Part shown: positions 32,874 to 43,677 of the stretch, piece by piece
Numbering within the stretch: the stretch's first letter is position 1
How the letters are laid out: each line of letters opens with the position of its first letter
Source of the DNA: Cadophora sp. MPI-SDFR-AT-0126
Lineage: Eukaryota > Ascomycota > Leotiomycetes > Helotiales > Ploettnerulaceae
Length of the DNA stretch: 64,000 bases
Assembly: GCA_020747065.1 (NCBI GenBank)
Contig: JAGMVK010000008.1
Span: forward strand, 1,116,001-1,180,000
Direction of reading: 5' to 3'
The notes under the pieces: model-generated
Told to the model about the DNA's origin: nothing
Database searches by the model: none
Seen by the model: the letters and a program-made list of their open reading frames with translations, nothing else
Made by a program: the position numbers and the translations under genes

Positions 32874-35800
32874 GTTGGTTATTGTGGTGCAGTTGTGTCT
32901 GCAGCTGGAGTCGAGAATAGTTGCTTCGGATCTATCGCGACGCGTTCCAGAGGCTGGCAGGTCGAATTATGCTAGTCTCTCGAAGTGCGGTCAGAGGTTT
33001 CGAAGATCAGGCTCGTGCGAGGCACGAAATTTATTTTTCTGCACCGCGTCTGCAGAGATGCTTGTCGCTGCAGGTCAGGAAGAGATGGAGGCGTTGCGAA
33101 AGGTGGAGGTCGTCGTGTCACCAGATCCCGTTCCGCCTCCGAGTCTGTAGCTGGGTTGTGAATTTTCTAGTCACCTATGGTTTGGCTGATAAAGCACTAA
33201 CCAACAATTCTGCATGCGGAGGAGGCGAGGTCGTAGTGGTTGCGCAATCGGTTGTATGGATGGAGACGTTGATGTTCAAACCAACTGAAATGCCTATGGC
33301 GCCACCGATGTTTTGCTTCGCTCGCTACGGGCCAGCCCAGCGTCAGCCCGCCACTGCAAGGCTGAAAGGTACAGACAGCCCTGCTGGAAACAAAAAGAAC
33401 CGACAGGCAGCATTCTTTTCAAGGTGTCATCGATTATGTTCCCTTAATGTTTCTACCATTGGTCAGATCCCCTGCAAGTTTGACTGAACATCCTTTCTCG
33501 CAACATATATAGTCTCCTGTCATTCATGAATGAAGCCAGAAAGCTAAAGAGAGAAAATATGGCCATCATAGATCGTCCATCAGGTGTCTCCAATCATGAA
33601 GAAAGCGAGAAAGAAAGCTCCGAAGGCATGGCAAAATGCACCACGAAGATCTTGTGCCGTAAAATGGCGCCAGGGATTCTCAAGATAGTCTTACCTATTA
33701 CTTATTGGGACCCCTACCCCTCTCGTATGATGATGGCATAAGATGATAAAGAGGTATGGTATGGCATTGCCAGCGTGTACAATACAAACCAAAAGAGGTA
33801 AGCCGAAGAGGAAAGAAGAGACGGGATGGGATAGATATTTGCAGCTATATTGAATTGACTTCCTACGGGACGCGAGGCGTTCTTGTCCGTTGGCAAAAGT
33901 GATCCTCTTCCCTGTCCTTAACAGCCCTTTGAACTACTTATATCAAGCTCTGTCGAGTTGAATTTGAACGAGCAGCAACCACAAGACCTCAGGACACACA
34001 GTCCGTGAATACACACAACAGCAATCATCTCTGACTTGAAGTATTAGTGATTCTGGCTCAGCGAAGTCCGGACCGCTGCGCAACCGCCCGGGCCCTTCTT
34101 GCCCTGAAATGGCTAGCTTTCGAGACTGGACAATAGCTGGCTGGCTTGCTTGACCTCCCATTTCTCGGCCTCTCATCATTTGATCGGATGCTTCCCATTT
34201 AGACTTTCTGACTTACTCATGAGCAGCCGGGCCATCCCTGGCATCTCTTCTTCTCCCGTCCAGCCATCCCGGTGTCAGGACCAAGATCGTTAACTGATCT
34301 CCCGTTCCCTTCCTTCCGCGGCCTTGTCTTGTTCAATCTTGATGTTCGGACTTCCTCAGACTGCTGTTTAATGCTGGACAGTGGCGACGACAGCCCCTCA
34401 CTTGATCCCTTATGGCGAAAGTCTTCCTGCGAGTCATCACACTGGCTCAAACCTTACTGTAGCATGTCTCTCCTGCACGTAATAACCCCTCTCACCACTG
34501 CACTGGATAGGAAGAAGATGCGGTGTGATGGAGAGAGAGAGAGGAATAGATGGGATAGGTTTTGGAGCCCATGGTGACCCGCTCGCGTCCAGCACTCATT
34601 GGCCACGGCGGGGCAAACAATGCATTCCAAATCCACTCTTCACTCCTCCGAGATACTGTACAGAACAGACAGACAGACAGCGTAGATACCACCCCTCCAG
34701 CTCGCGAGAGTCCCTTGCTTCCTGTCTCGTATTCGTCCTGCCTCATATCGCAGCGGAAATAACTTTCTGCATTCGAAGTTGTCAAGGCTGGTCCAAATCA
34801 GGACACATATCATTTCAACATTCAACCTCAACCCAATAAATGCCAGCTAACTTTAGCTTCCACAACGCAACAGCCGCAGACTGCTTAACTGTATGCTTGT
34901 GAAAAACCTCCCCATCCTCGGCTTCCCCCAAAGATTGCCCTGTCCGCAAATCCGAAGCCGTTTCTTGGGGATCGTAGATAATTGAGATGCATGGCGTCTG
35001 CACAGCGCCGATGAACGAGTCAGCACCTCGTCATGTTTGCTCTGTAGTCGCCATGCTCAGAAAATACGCTGGAATTGAAGCTTGTCTAGCCAACGACAGT
35101 CTCGGATAGCCCCCTTCTTGCAGCTTTTAGCCGACGAGCAGGCGAGGAGCGAGGTTGCCACCGCATGAACAATGCAGACCTACCTGTCTGCCTGCCTGCA
35201 GCAATACCTTACTTACCCTTCGTATCCCTACCACTGTCTCCCCTCTTCCAACGCCGGGAACGAGGATGAGGACGGCCTGAAGCATAGGCTCCGAAAACGC
35301 AACTCAGGGTTCTTACTGACCTGAAATGGTCTTGGGCTTGGATTCGCTGGCATTTCCCCCGACTTGCTGGTTTGTACGCTACAACCAGACCACATCCAGC
35401 CTATCCTGGCTTGTCCCCATTTAGAAGTCCATCAGGTAATGGAGGATCTCAACACCACTTTGATGCTGTGAAGTGTGCATATACATTCACACTCGTTAGT
35501 TCAGGCACAGCGTATGCAGGCAGTCCTAGAGGGGTTGGGAAACATCGGTCTGCAGCGTCTTCTCCTAGTCGGCACGCCGTTGGCTCGATTTCTGCTGTGG
35601 GATCTGAACTCTCCACACACTCCGACCCACCGTCTCCATCATATCTCCAGTGAAAGCTGCCACACTTTGGGAAGATCGCCGGCCTGGTGGGTGGTGGCTC
35701 GGAACGCTGATGACTGATTAGGCTTTCCCACTTCAGATACCGACAGGCCTCCATTCGGTTCTTTTCTTCCTCTCCAACATACTTTTCCGCGTCCTTGGTC

Positions 35801-36054
35801 TCAACGTGGCGACTTATTTCTTCCATTAAACTCTGCTTTCAGCCGCTCAGCACACACTCTCGGGCCTCTCTTCACTTACATATCAACAGTTGGTAAACAA
35901 CTGACCTTGACCTGCATACCGCTTTAGGAAAGTCAACAAACATACCATGCAAATATACATGTCCCGATTCTCCTTTTCTCGGCTTGGGCATCGTTTCAAA
36001 TTGGGGACATAGACTCGTCAGGACAGTCGGATACATTCCCTCCCACTCTCAAAA
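32874..36054. other. 3.2-kb divergent intergenic region
   Basis: This separates the start codons of the Yth1 gene (-) and the chitinase gene (+). Frames of up to 188 codons near 32921-33487 lack family resemblance, and I could not build a spliced gene. A GACA/CAGA microsatellite (16 nt) lies at 34665-34680. The stretch is long enough for a non-coding RNA or an unrecognised lineage-specific gene, but I have no positive evidence. Confidence 0.4.
34665..34680. repeat. (ACAG)n microsatellite
   Basis: Four tandem ACAG units. Simple-sequence tract with no evident role. Confidence 0.75.
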
Positions 36055-37333
36055 ATGGCAAACTTTTTCGGCCCAGTTCCACCAACCATCCCCTTTGATT
36101 CCAGACCTCAACTCAATGCTCCTCGAAGACCTTCTCAACCATCACTGGATGCGAGTTTAGCAAGTCTCACAAGGAAGAATGCGGTATACTACCCGAACTA
36201 CCGAGTCTATAGTGGAGAGACACCGGCGACACTGAACTACAACTGCATCAGTCATGTCTTCTACGCATTCGCCCATGTTTCTGCTGATGGTGGGATTTTC
36301 GTATGTTTCTCTCCAGGGCGTCTTGTCTCAACTAATCACATCGATAGTTGAGTGATGAACGGGCTGATGCGCAGATGCCAGTCGACGGAGCTACCGGATG
36401 CATAGGTTCTTTCATGAGGTTGAAAGAACAGCACGGCTATCTCAAGTTGGTCCTGTCTATTGGCGGTGGAGCTGCCAGCCAGAATTTTGCAACTGTAGCC
36501 TCAAGTGCTGCGACAAGGGACAACTTTGGAAGATCCGCTCGAGGACTGATCGACGCGTCTGGGTTTGATGGGATTGACAGTACGGCCCTCGAAGCCTTGC
36601 TTATTTAATTACTGACATCGTTCAAGTTGATTGGGAACATCCCTCTGACCCACAACAAGGCGCGAATTTCCTCGCCTTGCTAGCCGCCATCCGCCTTCAC
36701 CTACCCATTGACCGCTATCTCCTGACAGCAGCTTTGCCTGCCGGACAGTGGGCACTGCAGAACATTGATTTATACAGAGCACAAGAGTACCTTGACCTGA
36801 TCAACCTCATGGCCTACGACTTCGTAGGCTCATGGTCACCCACTGCCGGACATCACGCTCAACTCTATCCTGGCAACCCCGGCGAGCAATCAGGATCTGC
36901 TGCTGTGGATTATGTGATCTCTACTGGCTTTCCAGCAAACAAGATTCTTCTGGGCGTCCCGGTGTATGGCAGGTCTTTCCTGGGCGCAAGTGGCCCTGGT
37001 CATGCGTACAATGGTTGTGGTGGAGAGGAAGGGACATTCGAGTATAAACAATTGCCAAGAAATAATGCAGAGGAAATAGTCAACACACGCGTTGTGGCTG
37101 CTTTCTCAACTGGTGGTGACGGAGGCTTCATTTCCTACGACAACCCCGAGACAGTGAAAATAAAAGCGAATTTCTGTTTGGAGAAAGGACTTGGAGTAAG
37201 TGGTCTCCATGTGTATTTGTTTGGTAGAGTCTGACACGTACAGGGATTGTTCTATTGGACAGGCACAGCAGATACTCCTCCTGGACCTCGAAGCTTGGTA
37301 GCAGCAGGATTCAAAGCCCTGCATGGCGGCTAA
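36055..37333 (+). CDS. GH18 chitinase, no signal peptide
   Basis: Four exons (36055-36300, 36348-36579, 36627-37195, 37244-37333) encode 378 aa. The TIM-barrel landmarks are in order: AVYYPNYRVYSG and ISHVFYAFAHV (strands 1-2), LKLVLSIGGG (the SxGG motif), and DGIDIDWE (DxxDxDxE), assembled across the second intron with the catalytic acid at Glu163. INLMAYDFVG, LGVPVYGRSFLG and the closing GLFYWTGTADTPPGPRSLVAAG follow. It should cleave beta-1,4 linkages of chitin. The N-terminal about 40 residues are Pro-rich and hydrophilic with no signal peptide, and no chitin-binding module is present. A role in wall remodelling inside the cell or after autolysis is more likely than secretion. All catalytic residues are intact. 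Confidence 0.94.
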
Positions 37334-39924
37334 GCCAAAGTAACGACGTCGATGACCTTTGTACTTGTACGACGTGGTTCATAGAACAGCATGGGGGGAG
37401 TATGGGAACAGGTTTTGAATTGGAATGGCGGGAAAGAAAAGCAAAGCAACGCATCGGAACGAGCAAAATCGAAAGGACAGGAGTTACGAAAGTATTCATG
37501 GCTGTGAGCCTGGCATACGAGATCATGAATAAACGAATTGCAAAGACCGGGGACGGTGACAGAAAAAAAAGGGCGGGCGGCTTCTTGCTTTTTGTTATTG
37601 AGCATGAGCATAATGTTAGGTTCTGATATCATGGTGTACATTTTGCAAATCTTATTCTCCTCGCAATTCAGTTCGTTTTCGTTGGGTCTGCCGCTTGAGA
37701 ATGATGAGGGACTGTACGGCACGGAACGGGTACCCTTATGTGTTCAAGTAAAGTCACATTCCCTATGTTTGGCAAGCGGCCAACGATTCCAGATCCACTC
37801 CACAATTTCGGCTCCCGGATTTTGGGCCGCTGCATGTTCTGTTGATGTTTCTGGACATTTCATTTCACCTTCCGCAGTCTCTTTTTTGCATTCCTGCTGC
37901 GAATTAATTCATCCTGCTTTGTGGTTGGGTTTGACACTTGTCATGCCCTGAAATTCACCAAATCGCACTCTACGAATTAATTTTGCTATTTCTTTTCTTC
38001 TCTCTCTCCTTCTCACTTACAAATAGGAGCAGTCGATAGATCTAAGGGGTATGCCTTAATCGATACGACTCTCAGGTCCTCTTTGATGCCCAACCAGCCC
38101 AACCAGCCTGGGTAGCATTCCGGTGTCCTTGATTCAAGGATTTGAACGAATCACAATCACGCTGCATGGGTTCAGTTGGCCTGGAGATTGGGTTCCGGAT
38201 GTCTGCCGCGCCCGCGTAACCGCGTACGTATGTACCGGTGGCACAGACAGGCCAGATGATACTCATGCTGTCATGCTGGTACTCGTTGGTTTTGAAATCA
38301 AGGATTTAGCTGAAAGGAAGTTTGCTGTTGGTGGTTTTGTGGACGGACATGACTTCCGTCGATGTAGATCTATATTATACATCACATTCAATCCCTCCTA
38401 GTGGAAGCGCGCCAAGCATATTTATGCACGTCGAGCCAAACTGTCGGGACTGCCCTGTCTATGCACGCCGTTGTTGTCAAGTGAGTCCGATTTGTCGGAT
38501 GCTGGCTGGGGCCGCATACAGCATGGCCTGGACTGCGTTTAAGCTTCACTGTGGTGTGGGATATGTGGGATTTGTGGGATGGAGTGGGATGTGGTGGGAT
38601 ATGTGGGATAGGATTTAGCCGGGCCGCTGGTGCAGGATGCAGGAAGTTAGTGTGCGGAGGTATAACCTTTCCATTGCTGTAGAGACATAGAGAAATGCAA
38701 GGCGTTAAATTTTAGTTGATAGCCGCATGTGTGTGGCCTTCATACTGGTACTTTGAGTGTTTGTGGTAGGGTCGATATTGGGTGTCTTCGCCTGGCCAGC
38801 TCAGGCCGAACCTTTCGTCCAAATTTTGACACTTCTCGGGAAAAGCGAAACTGAATAAACAAACACCTCGTATTTTCATAGTGATAGAGGTGAACGGAAT
38901 CTCTGGCGTAATTGATCAAGGTTGTGCAAAGGTTTGCTTTGGTGAGCTCGCATCCTGACGAAAAATATTAGGTGGAGAGGAGATCGTCAAGATCAGATTT
39001 CATGCCGATGAGCGACCTCTTCTTGAGGCTTGTTAAAGGGAAATTCTTGATTATGATCTTCGGAGGAGAAGAAAGATACCGGACTACAAAAGATATCTAA
39101 CAGGCATGTCTGTTTACTTCGAGCTACAGACGGAAACTTTCAAGCGCACAGACAGAACAACCTCACAGACTGTCGGCTCGGTCCGTTCCCGCTGAACCTT
39201 CTTCCTCTAGCTCCCCAGCTGTAGGGACAACCTGGAAAAATTTATCGAGAATCAACCTTTTTCAACGAAGCAGGGATTACCTTCCAATAATCTAACATCA
39301 ACTTTCAAACTAGTTGGCCAGCGATATTTGTGCCTTCAATCTCATTATAGCATGTCTTTGACATTGCCGTAAACTTAGGATATCCAGGGAGTAATTACAG
39401 CGAGCAATCTGTGGCGTTGACCGTGCATTGCCTTGTCTATCGCGACTCCACGGCAGAGCTCAGTAGCTGTTTGAATTTTGACCTTGAGTTTTGGTTTTCA
39501 TATAGGGTTAGTTGAGGGCTCTGATCCGTTCGATTGTGCCAGGTTGAAGTGGCTTGGGGACCGCAGTGTATAGACTTGTACCTAGCGACACTTCCGAACT
39601 TGACAAGTCAGGTAATCTTCAGCCTTTTGGACAATAAAGGAAAGGAGCTAATTAGACTGATTCTCAATATCCGTTAAGGGCAGCAAGAAAGGGAAGCAGC
39701 TTATTCCGGGCCATCAAGCGACACTGAAAAATATTCTTGACACTAATTCGATGGACCTGAAAAGTTCCCATATAGAGGATTTTTACACGGATGTGATAGC
39801 ACTGTTTGAAAGCTGCTACAAATCAATACCCATTTCTTCTTCGCTAGTATAGATGATCCTCTAAATACTGAAGGGCAAGTTCAGAAGCAAAATTGTTCGA
39901 ATAAAGCAACTGTGCGGGCTTCGG
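37334..39924. other. 2.6-kb convergent intergenic region
   Basis: This lies between the stop codons of the chitinase (+) and the P450 (-). It holds the GGG-repeat tract at 38558-38607. An open plus-strand stretch at about 39660-39851 has ordinary amino-acid composition but no start context and no partner exon. No gene is supported. Confidence 0.45.
38558..38607 (+). repeat. TGTGGGAT minisatellite with six GGG tracts
   Basis: Imperfect 8-10 nt units of the form TGTGGGAT(A/T) are repeated about six times. The GGG tracts are separated by 6, 6, 7, 7 and 6 bases, which satisfies the usual G3+N1-7 pattern for an intramolecular G-quadruplex on the plus strand. The tract sits in intergenic DNA downstream of the chitinase gene. 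Confidence 0.7.
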
Positions 39925-41847
39925 TCACTTCCCCTCCCGCACCCTCCACTGCATCATCAGTTTCATAAATCTCACAGAAAAGGTGCACTGTGAGACTTTG
40001 TCCGCACTAGGATCTGTGAAATTCCATTCGAACTCAGAAAAAATCAGAGGGATCATCTTGGTATAGATTGCTTGGGCGAGATCTGTTGTGCGTCAGAAAT
40101 TTGACTCCTAAACTCCGAATTCCAAGGGATCAGGTGAATTGCTCACATTTGCCAGGGCATGATCGAGCTCCTGTTCCGAACGTGACGTTATACGTCTCTG
40201 AGTCATTGTGAGCAGATATGCATGCGGAGTGAGTTGGAGACTGACCCAGATATCTAAGCTTCTCTGGGCTGTACTCGAGCCATCGTTCGGGTCGCCAGAT
40301 ATCGGCATCTTCGCCATAGAGTTCCTTGTTACGACTGAACACCCAAAGATTTATTCCAATCGACGTCTAATCATCGTAAATGTCAGAACATTCCATCGTA
40401 GACAAGGAACTTACACCAGCCGGCAGAAAATGGCCCTCCAATTCACATCCTCCTTCCGGCACAGTTCTCAACAGTGGCATTCCCACACCAGGGTGTAGTC
40501 TCTGGCTCTCGCTGAGACAGGCGCTCAGATACGGTAGATGTTCTTTCATCTCTCGCAATTTTGGTGGATTACTTAACTTTCCGGCTTTCCTCGCGGAGTC
40601 GAGTTCTTCATGGATTCGTTCTTGGCAACCATGAGTGACGATGTTGTTCACCAAAGCACTGACTGTGATGCCGATGGTCTCGACTCCCGCTCCGTAGTTC
40701 GTCATGCACATGCCCATGATCCATTTATCGGTCAGTTGTCCCTTTTCGGCTTGCAGACGGAGGAGTTTAGCTGCTATGTCTGTAGGCTGCCCCTCTTCCG
40801 CAGGCGGAGATTTCTTATCGTCTCGCAGAGCCATGCGTTGATGTATCTGCTTTATGGGAAACTAAGGAGAGGTCAGACATCATTGAAGTGCAATTGACGG
40901 TTTTGCCTGTGATGCTTACGGCGAATGCATGCTCAGGTGGTAGTGCTGATGTTTTGCTTGTCCTGTCCCTCCCATCTAATAACGGTGACAATCGCTTAAC
41001 CATGCGCTTCAGCAATGCAAGACTGGTGCCATGATTACACCACCTAACAAATCTGTGCATGTATGGAAAGTATCCAGCTAGATGCCAGTACTTCCAAGCT
41101 CGATGGATGTACAGGATCGACTCATCAGCTTCGCCAAGCTCCACCAGATTTTTCGCCTTCGAAAAGGTCGCCATTGATAAACAATCTAATTCTTTAGCAC
41201 AAGCTCATGTGGATACCGAATATAGAATAAGCTTACCGGAAGCAAACATGTTCAGGAATATATCAAGATCTACGCTCTGCCCACCTCTCTGGTGCATGAT
41301 GCCGATGTTCTTCGTGATTGCGGCATCAAGATTGCTTTCAATGTCCCGCATGAAGCTCTCAGTGTAAGCAGGTCCAAGAGCCCGTCTCTGCGCCCTATAT
41401 TTCTCCATGTTCATCTCGCTGAGCAAATCGAGACTGTCGGGTCCGGACCAGCCACAATCACTGACACCAATATACCATTGCCCTTTCTTGAAACCGCTTC
41501 CAGCGCCTACATACGTCAATCGACTGTCAACAAAATGTGAAAGAAACGAGCATACCATAGATGGTCCGGAATGCTTTCGGACTAGATACCATGACTTCAT
41601 TTGGTGCCACTCGGACGATGAGCCCATAATTTCTATGCAGCTCCATATCGACTTCGTGACGTTTAAAGCTTCGTTGCTTGTTGACGATCCATAGCTTGGT
41701 GATACTAGCCAGGAAAGGACCGGGTACATTCCGTAAAGGCGTGAATTCACGGGTGTAGATAAGGTACAGGATCCCGAACGTTATCAAAGCCGTTCCTCGA
41801 AAAATCCATGCACTCGCAGAGATCGTGTCACCGCTGATGAGAGACAT
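39925..41847 (-). CDS. cytochrome P450 monooxygenase
   Basis: Seven exons (41847-41556, 41506-41237, 41185-40920, 40861-40415, 40366-40246, 40197-40147, 40082-39925) join in frame into 534 aa. A membrane anchor (WIFRGTALITFGILYLIY) is followed by the Pro hinge PLRNVPGPF. The I-helix region reads NYGAGVETIGITVSAL, where the usual AGxDT has Glu in place of Asp. The K-helix ExxR is ESQR, the meander has PERWLEYSPEKL, and the haem loop is FGTGARSCPGK with the axial Cys479. The protein should be an ER-bound oxygenase needing NADPH-P450 reductase. Its general look recalls pisatin-demethylase-type fungal P450s, but I cannot assign a CYP family or substrate. The two shortest exons (51 and 121 nt) flank the haem region. 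No backbone biosynthetic enzyme is nearby. Confidence 0.94.
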
Positions 41848-42074
41848 CGTGAAAGTCAGCAGAGAGTCTGCTCGTTGTCGCTGCTAACCCTGTTGAGCAA
41901 TTCGAATGGTCTCCTCTGATTGTTTGAGAAGAGCCGCTATGAGTTATTGAAATTGGTTGATATCTAAACGGCCAAATCATGAGACGAGAGATAGTAAGTG
42001 TGCAGTTGAAGCCTCATATTAGAGTATCTCATGTTATCATGTTGAGATCAACTCAACTTAACATCTCGACGCCA

Positions 42075-42090
42075 TCTGACGCACGTCAGA
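42075..42090. promoter_or_regulatory. palindromic TGACG/CGTCA element
   Basis: TCTGACGCACGTCAGA is an inverted repeat with perfect 7-bp arms and a 2-bp centre. It contains TGACG and CGTCA half-sites, the core recognised by CREB/ATF-type bZIP factors. A third TGACG lies at 42100-42104. The element is about 230 bp upstream of the P450 start codon. Confidence 0.5.
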
Positions 42091-42200
42091 CATTAGCGCT
42101 GACGGAATAAGAAACAGAGGTGAACACCATTCCATGAAGCCGAAAACACAAAATAGGAAGCTGAAGATCAGCGATCAGCGATCAGTAATTGCCGTGCCTC

Positions 42201-42214
42201 GTGGAAATTTCCAC
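42201..42214. promoter_or_regulatory. perfect 14-bp palindrome
   Basis: GTGGAAATTTCCAC is a perfect dyad 354-367 bp upstream of the P450 start codon. It looks like a binding site for a dimeric factor, but I do not know which. Confidence 0.4.
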
Positions 42215-43677
42215 CCCAGCACTCCTCGCCGCTCAGTGGGATAAGAGCACCAGCCACGCGTGGAACGGAGATCTTGGGTGGTTGGATCGAGTGACGAGAT
42301 AGATATCTCAGTCTCCCAACCTTCAACTAAAAAGTGAACCTCGAATTACCAGTTTGGAGCATGGAAGCTTCAGAACGACTCGCTTATCTATGTCGCCAGT
42401 CTCACTGAAGTAACGGACTCGGCAAATTCGGCTGCCTGGTGATTGTCTGGATAAGATGAACTCGGGCACGGTTGATCATGTACCTTAAATCTTCAATTCG
42501 AATAGGAATCAGCTTTGAATTTCAGTTTTGGGTACCAGGTGAACTTCCGATTTTGAACAGTTCACGTCAATGAATCAATCACCAAGACTTAGATCCACTG
42601 TCCAACTTGAAGCTGTCAGATAATTACGTAAAACCTCGAGACGCCGTTCGTAATCAGTGCCCTGTCAGGTTGGCATTGAAAAGAAGAAGCCTTTCCAATT
42701 GGACGATATTGGGCCGCTCAAGACAAGGGATCCTAATGAGAATTGAAGAAAAGTAAACAGTTGTAGAAAAGGTCTGGTGGCCAGCCGAGCAGGGTCGGCT
42801 ACGGCAGGCCTCGCCAGAACTCAGTCATGGCCAAAGCTTCTCAACCTCGACATCGACCTTCCTCGATTAAATTCTTGATGAGAACCTCTACACTACGCCA
42901 GGATAACCATACGCACATGGTACGATGCTTCCGACAAAGACTCTGACTCGAGCTCGAAACCGACCACCTGCGAGCAGGCGCAGTACGCAAAGACCGCCTT
43001 TACAAGGCGCTGCAGCTTCTGCGTTTCCAAGCCTCATGAACAGACTCTGTTGGATTTAATAACATAGCCTGGCTTCGTCCTTGTCGTCCAATCTCCAGCT
43101 TTGTCCACTCGGCAAGCTTGACGCATGCCATCAGATCCCGTCTCCCGCTGTGGGGGTGTGCAAGCGGATGAATTCTTGCAGAAAATCAGGGGCAAAGATG
43201 TGATGGCAGATACACAACGCAGTTGGCGTCTCAGATCACATCAGAATGTCCGTGCATCAGGGATGTACAACAGAAACTCCTCTCGAGATACTCTCATTTA
43301 CTGTGTATTGACATCGTTTTCAGTAGGTTTTCGGTCTCAGATATTCTAATTGATCAATGAGGCCTTTACTTTTATTTTCATTTTCTTGTCAAAGCATTCA
43401 CAATAATCTTTTGATTCGTGCGAGTAAATCACATGCCGCAATATCATCAGGTTCAAGATTCTTGTTACTCCTTGCTGCACACCTGCGCCACAAATCCCAA
43501 TCGACCGGCTCAAACAGTTGTGCGCCATCCGCAGAGTTTCATTTGTTATCCCTTTCACCCCTAGATTTTCTTCTTCATCATCCGCGACCTTTTGATGGCC
43601 CAAGTCCCCGAGGTTGCTGATTGCTGTTGAACTCTGTGTCGATCTCGCGTTGTTCTGTCATTGGTTTATGTTCTAAG

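Larger units (their letters stand above)
41848..43677. other. divergent promoter region between P450 and membrane glycoprotein
   Basis: This 1.8-kb gene-free stretch contains the palindromes listed separately at 42075-42090 and 42201-42214. It also contains three tandem GATCAG(CG) units at 42166-42185. Frames of 74-87 codons near 43125-43620 are unsupported. Confidence 0.5.

Noticed and set aside
39660..39851. Open plus-strand stretch with ordinary amino-acid composition
   Set aside because: It has no start codon context, no partner exons and no family resemblance, and is short enough to arise by chance.
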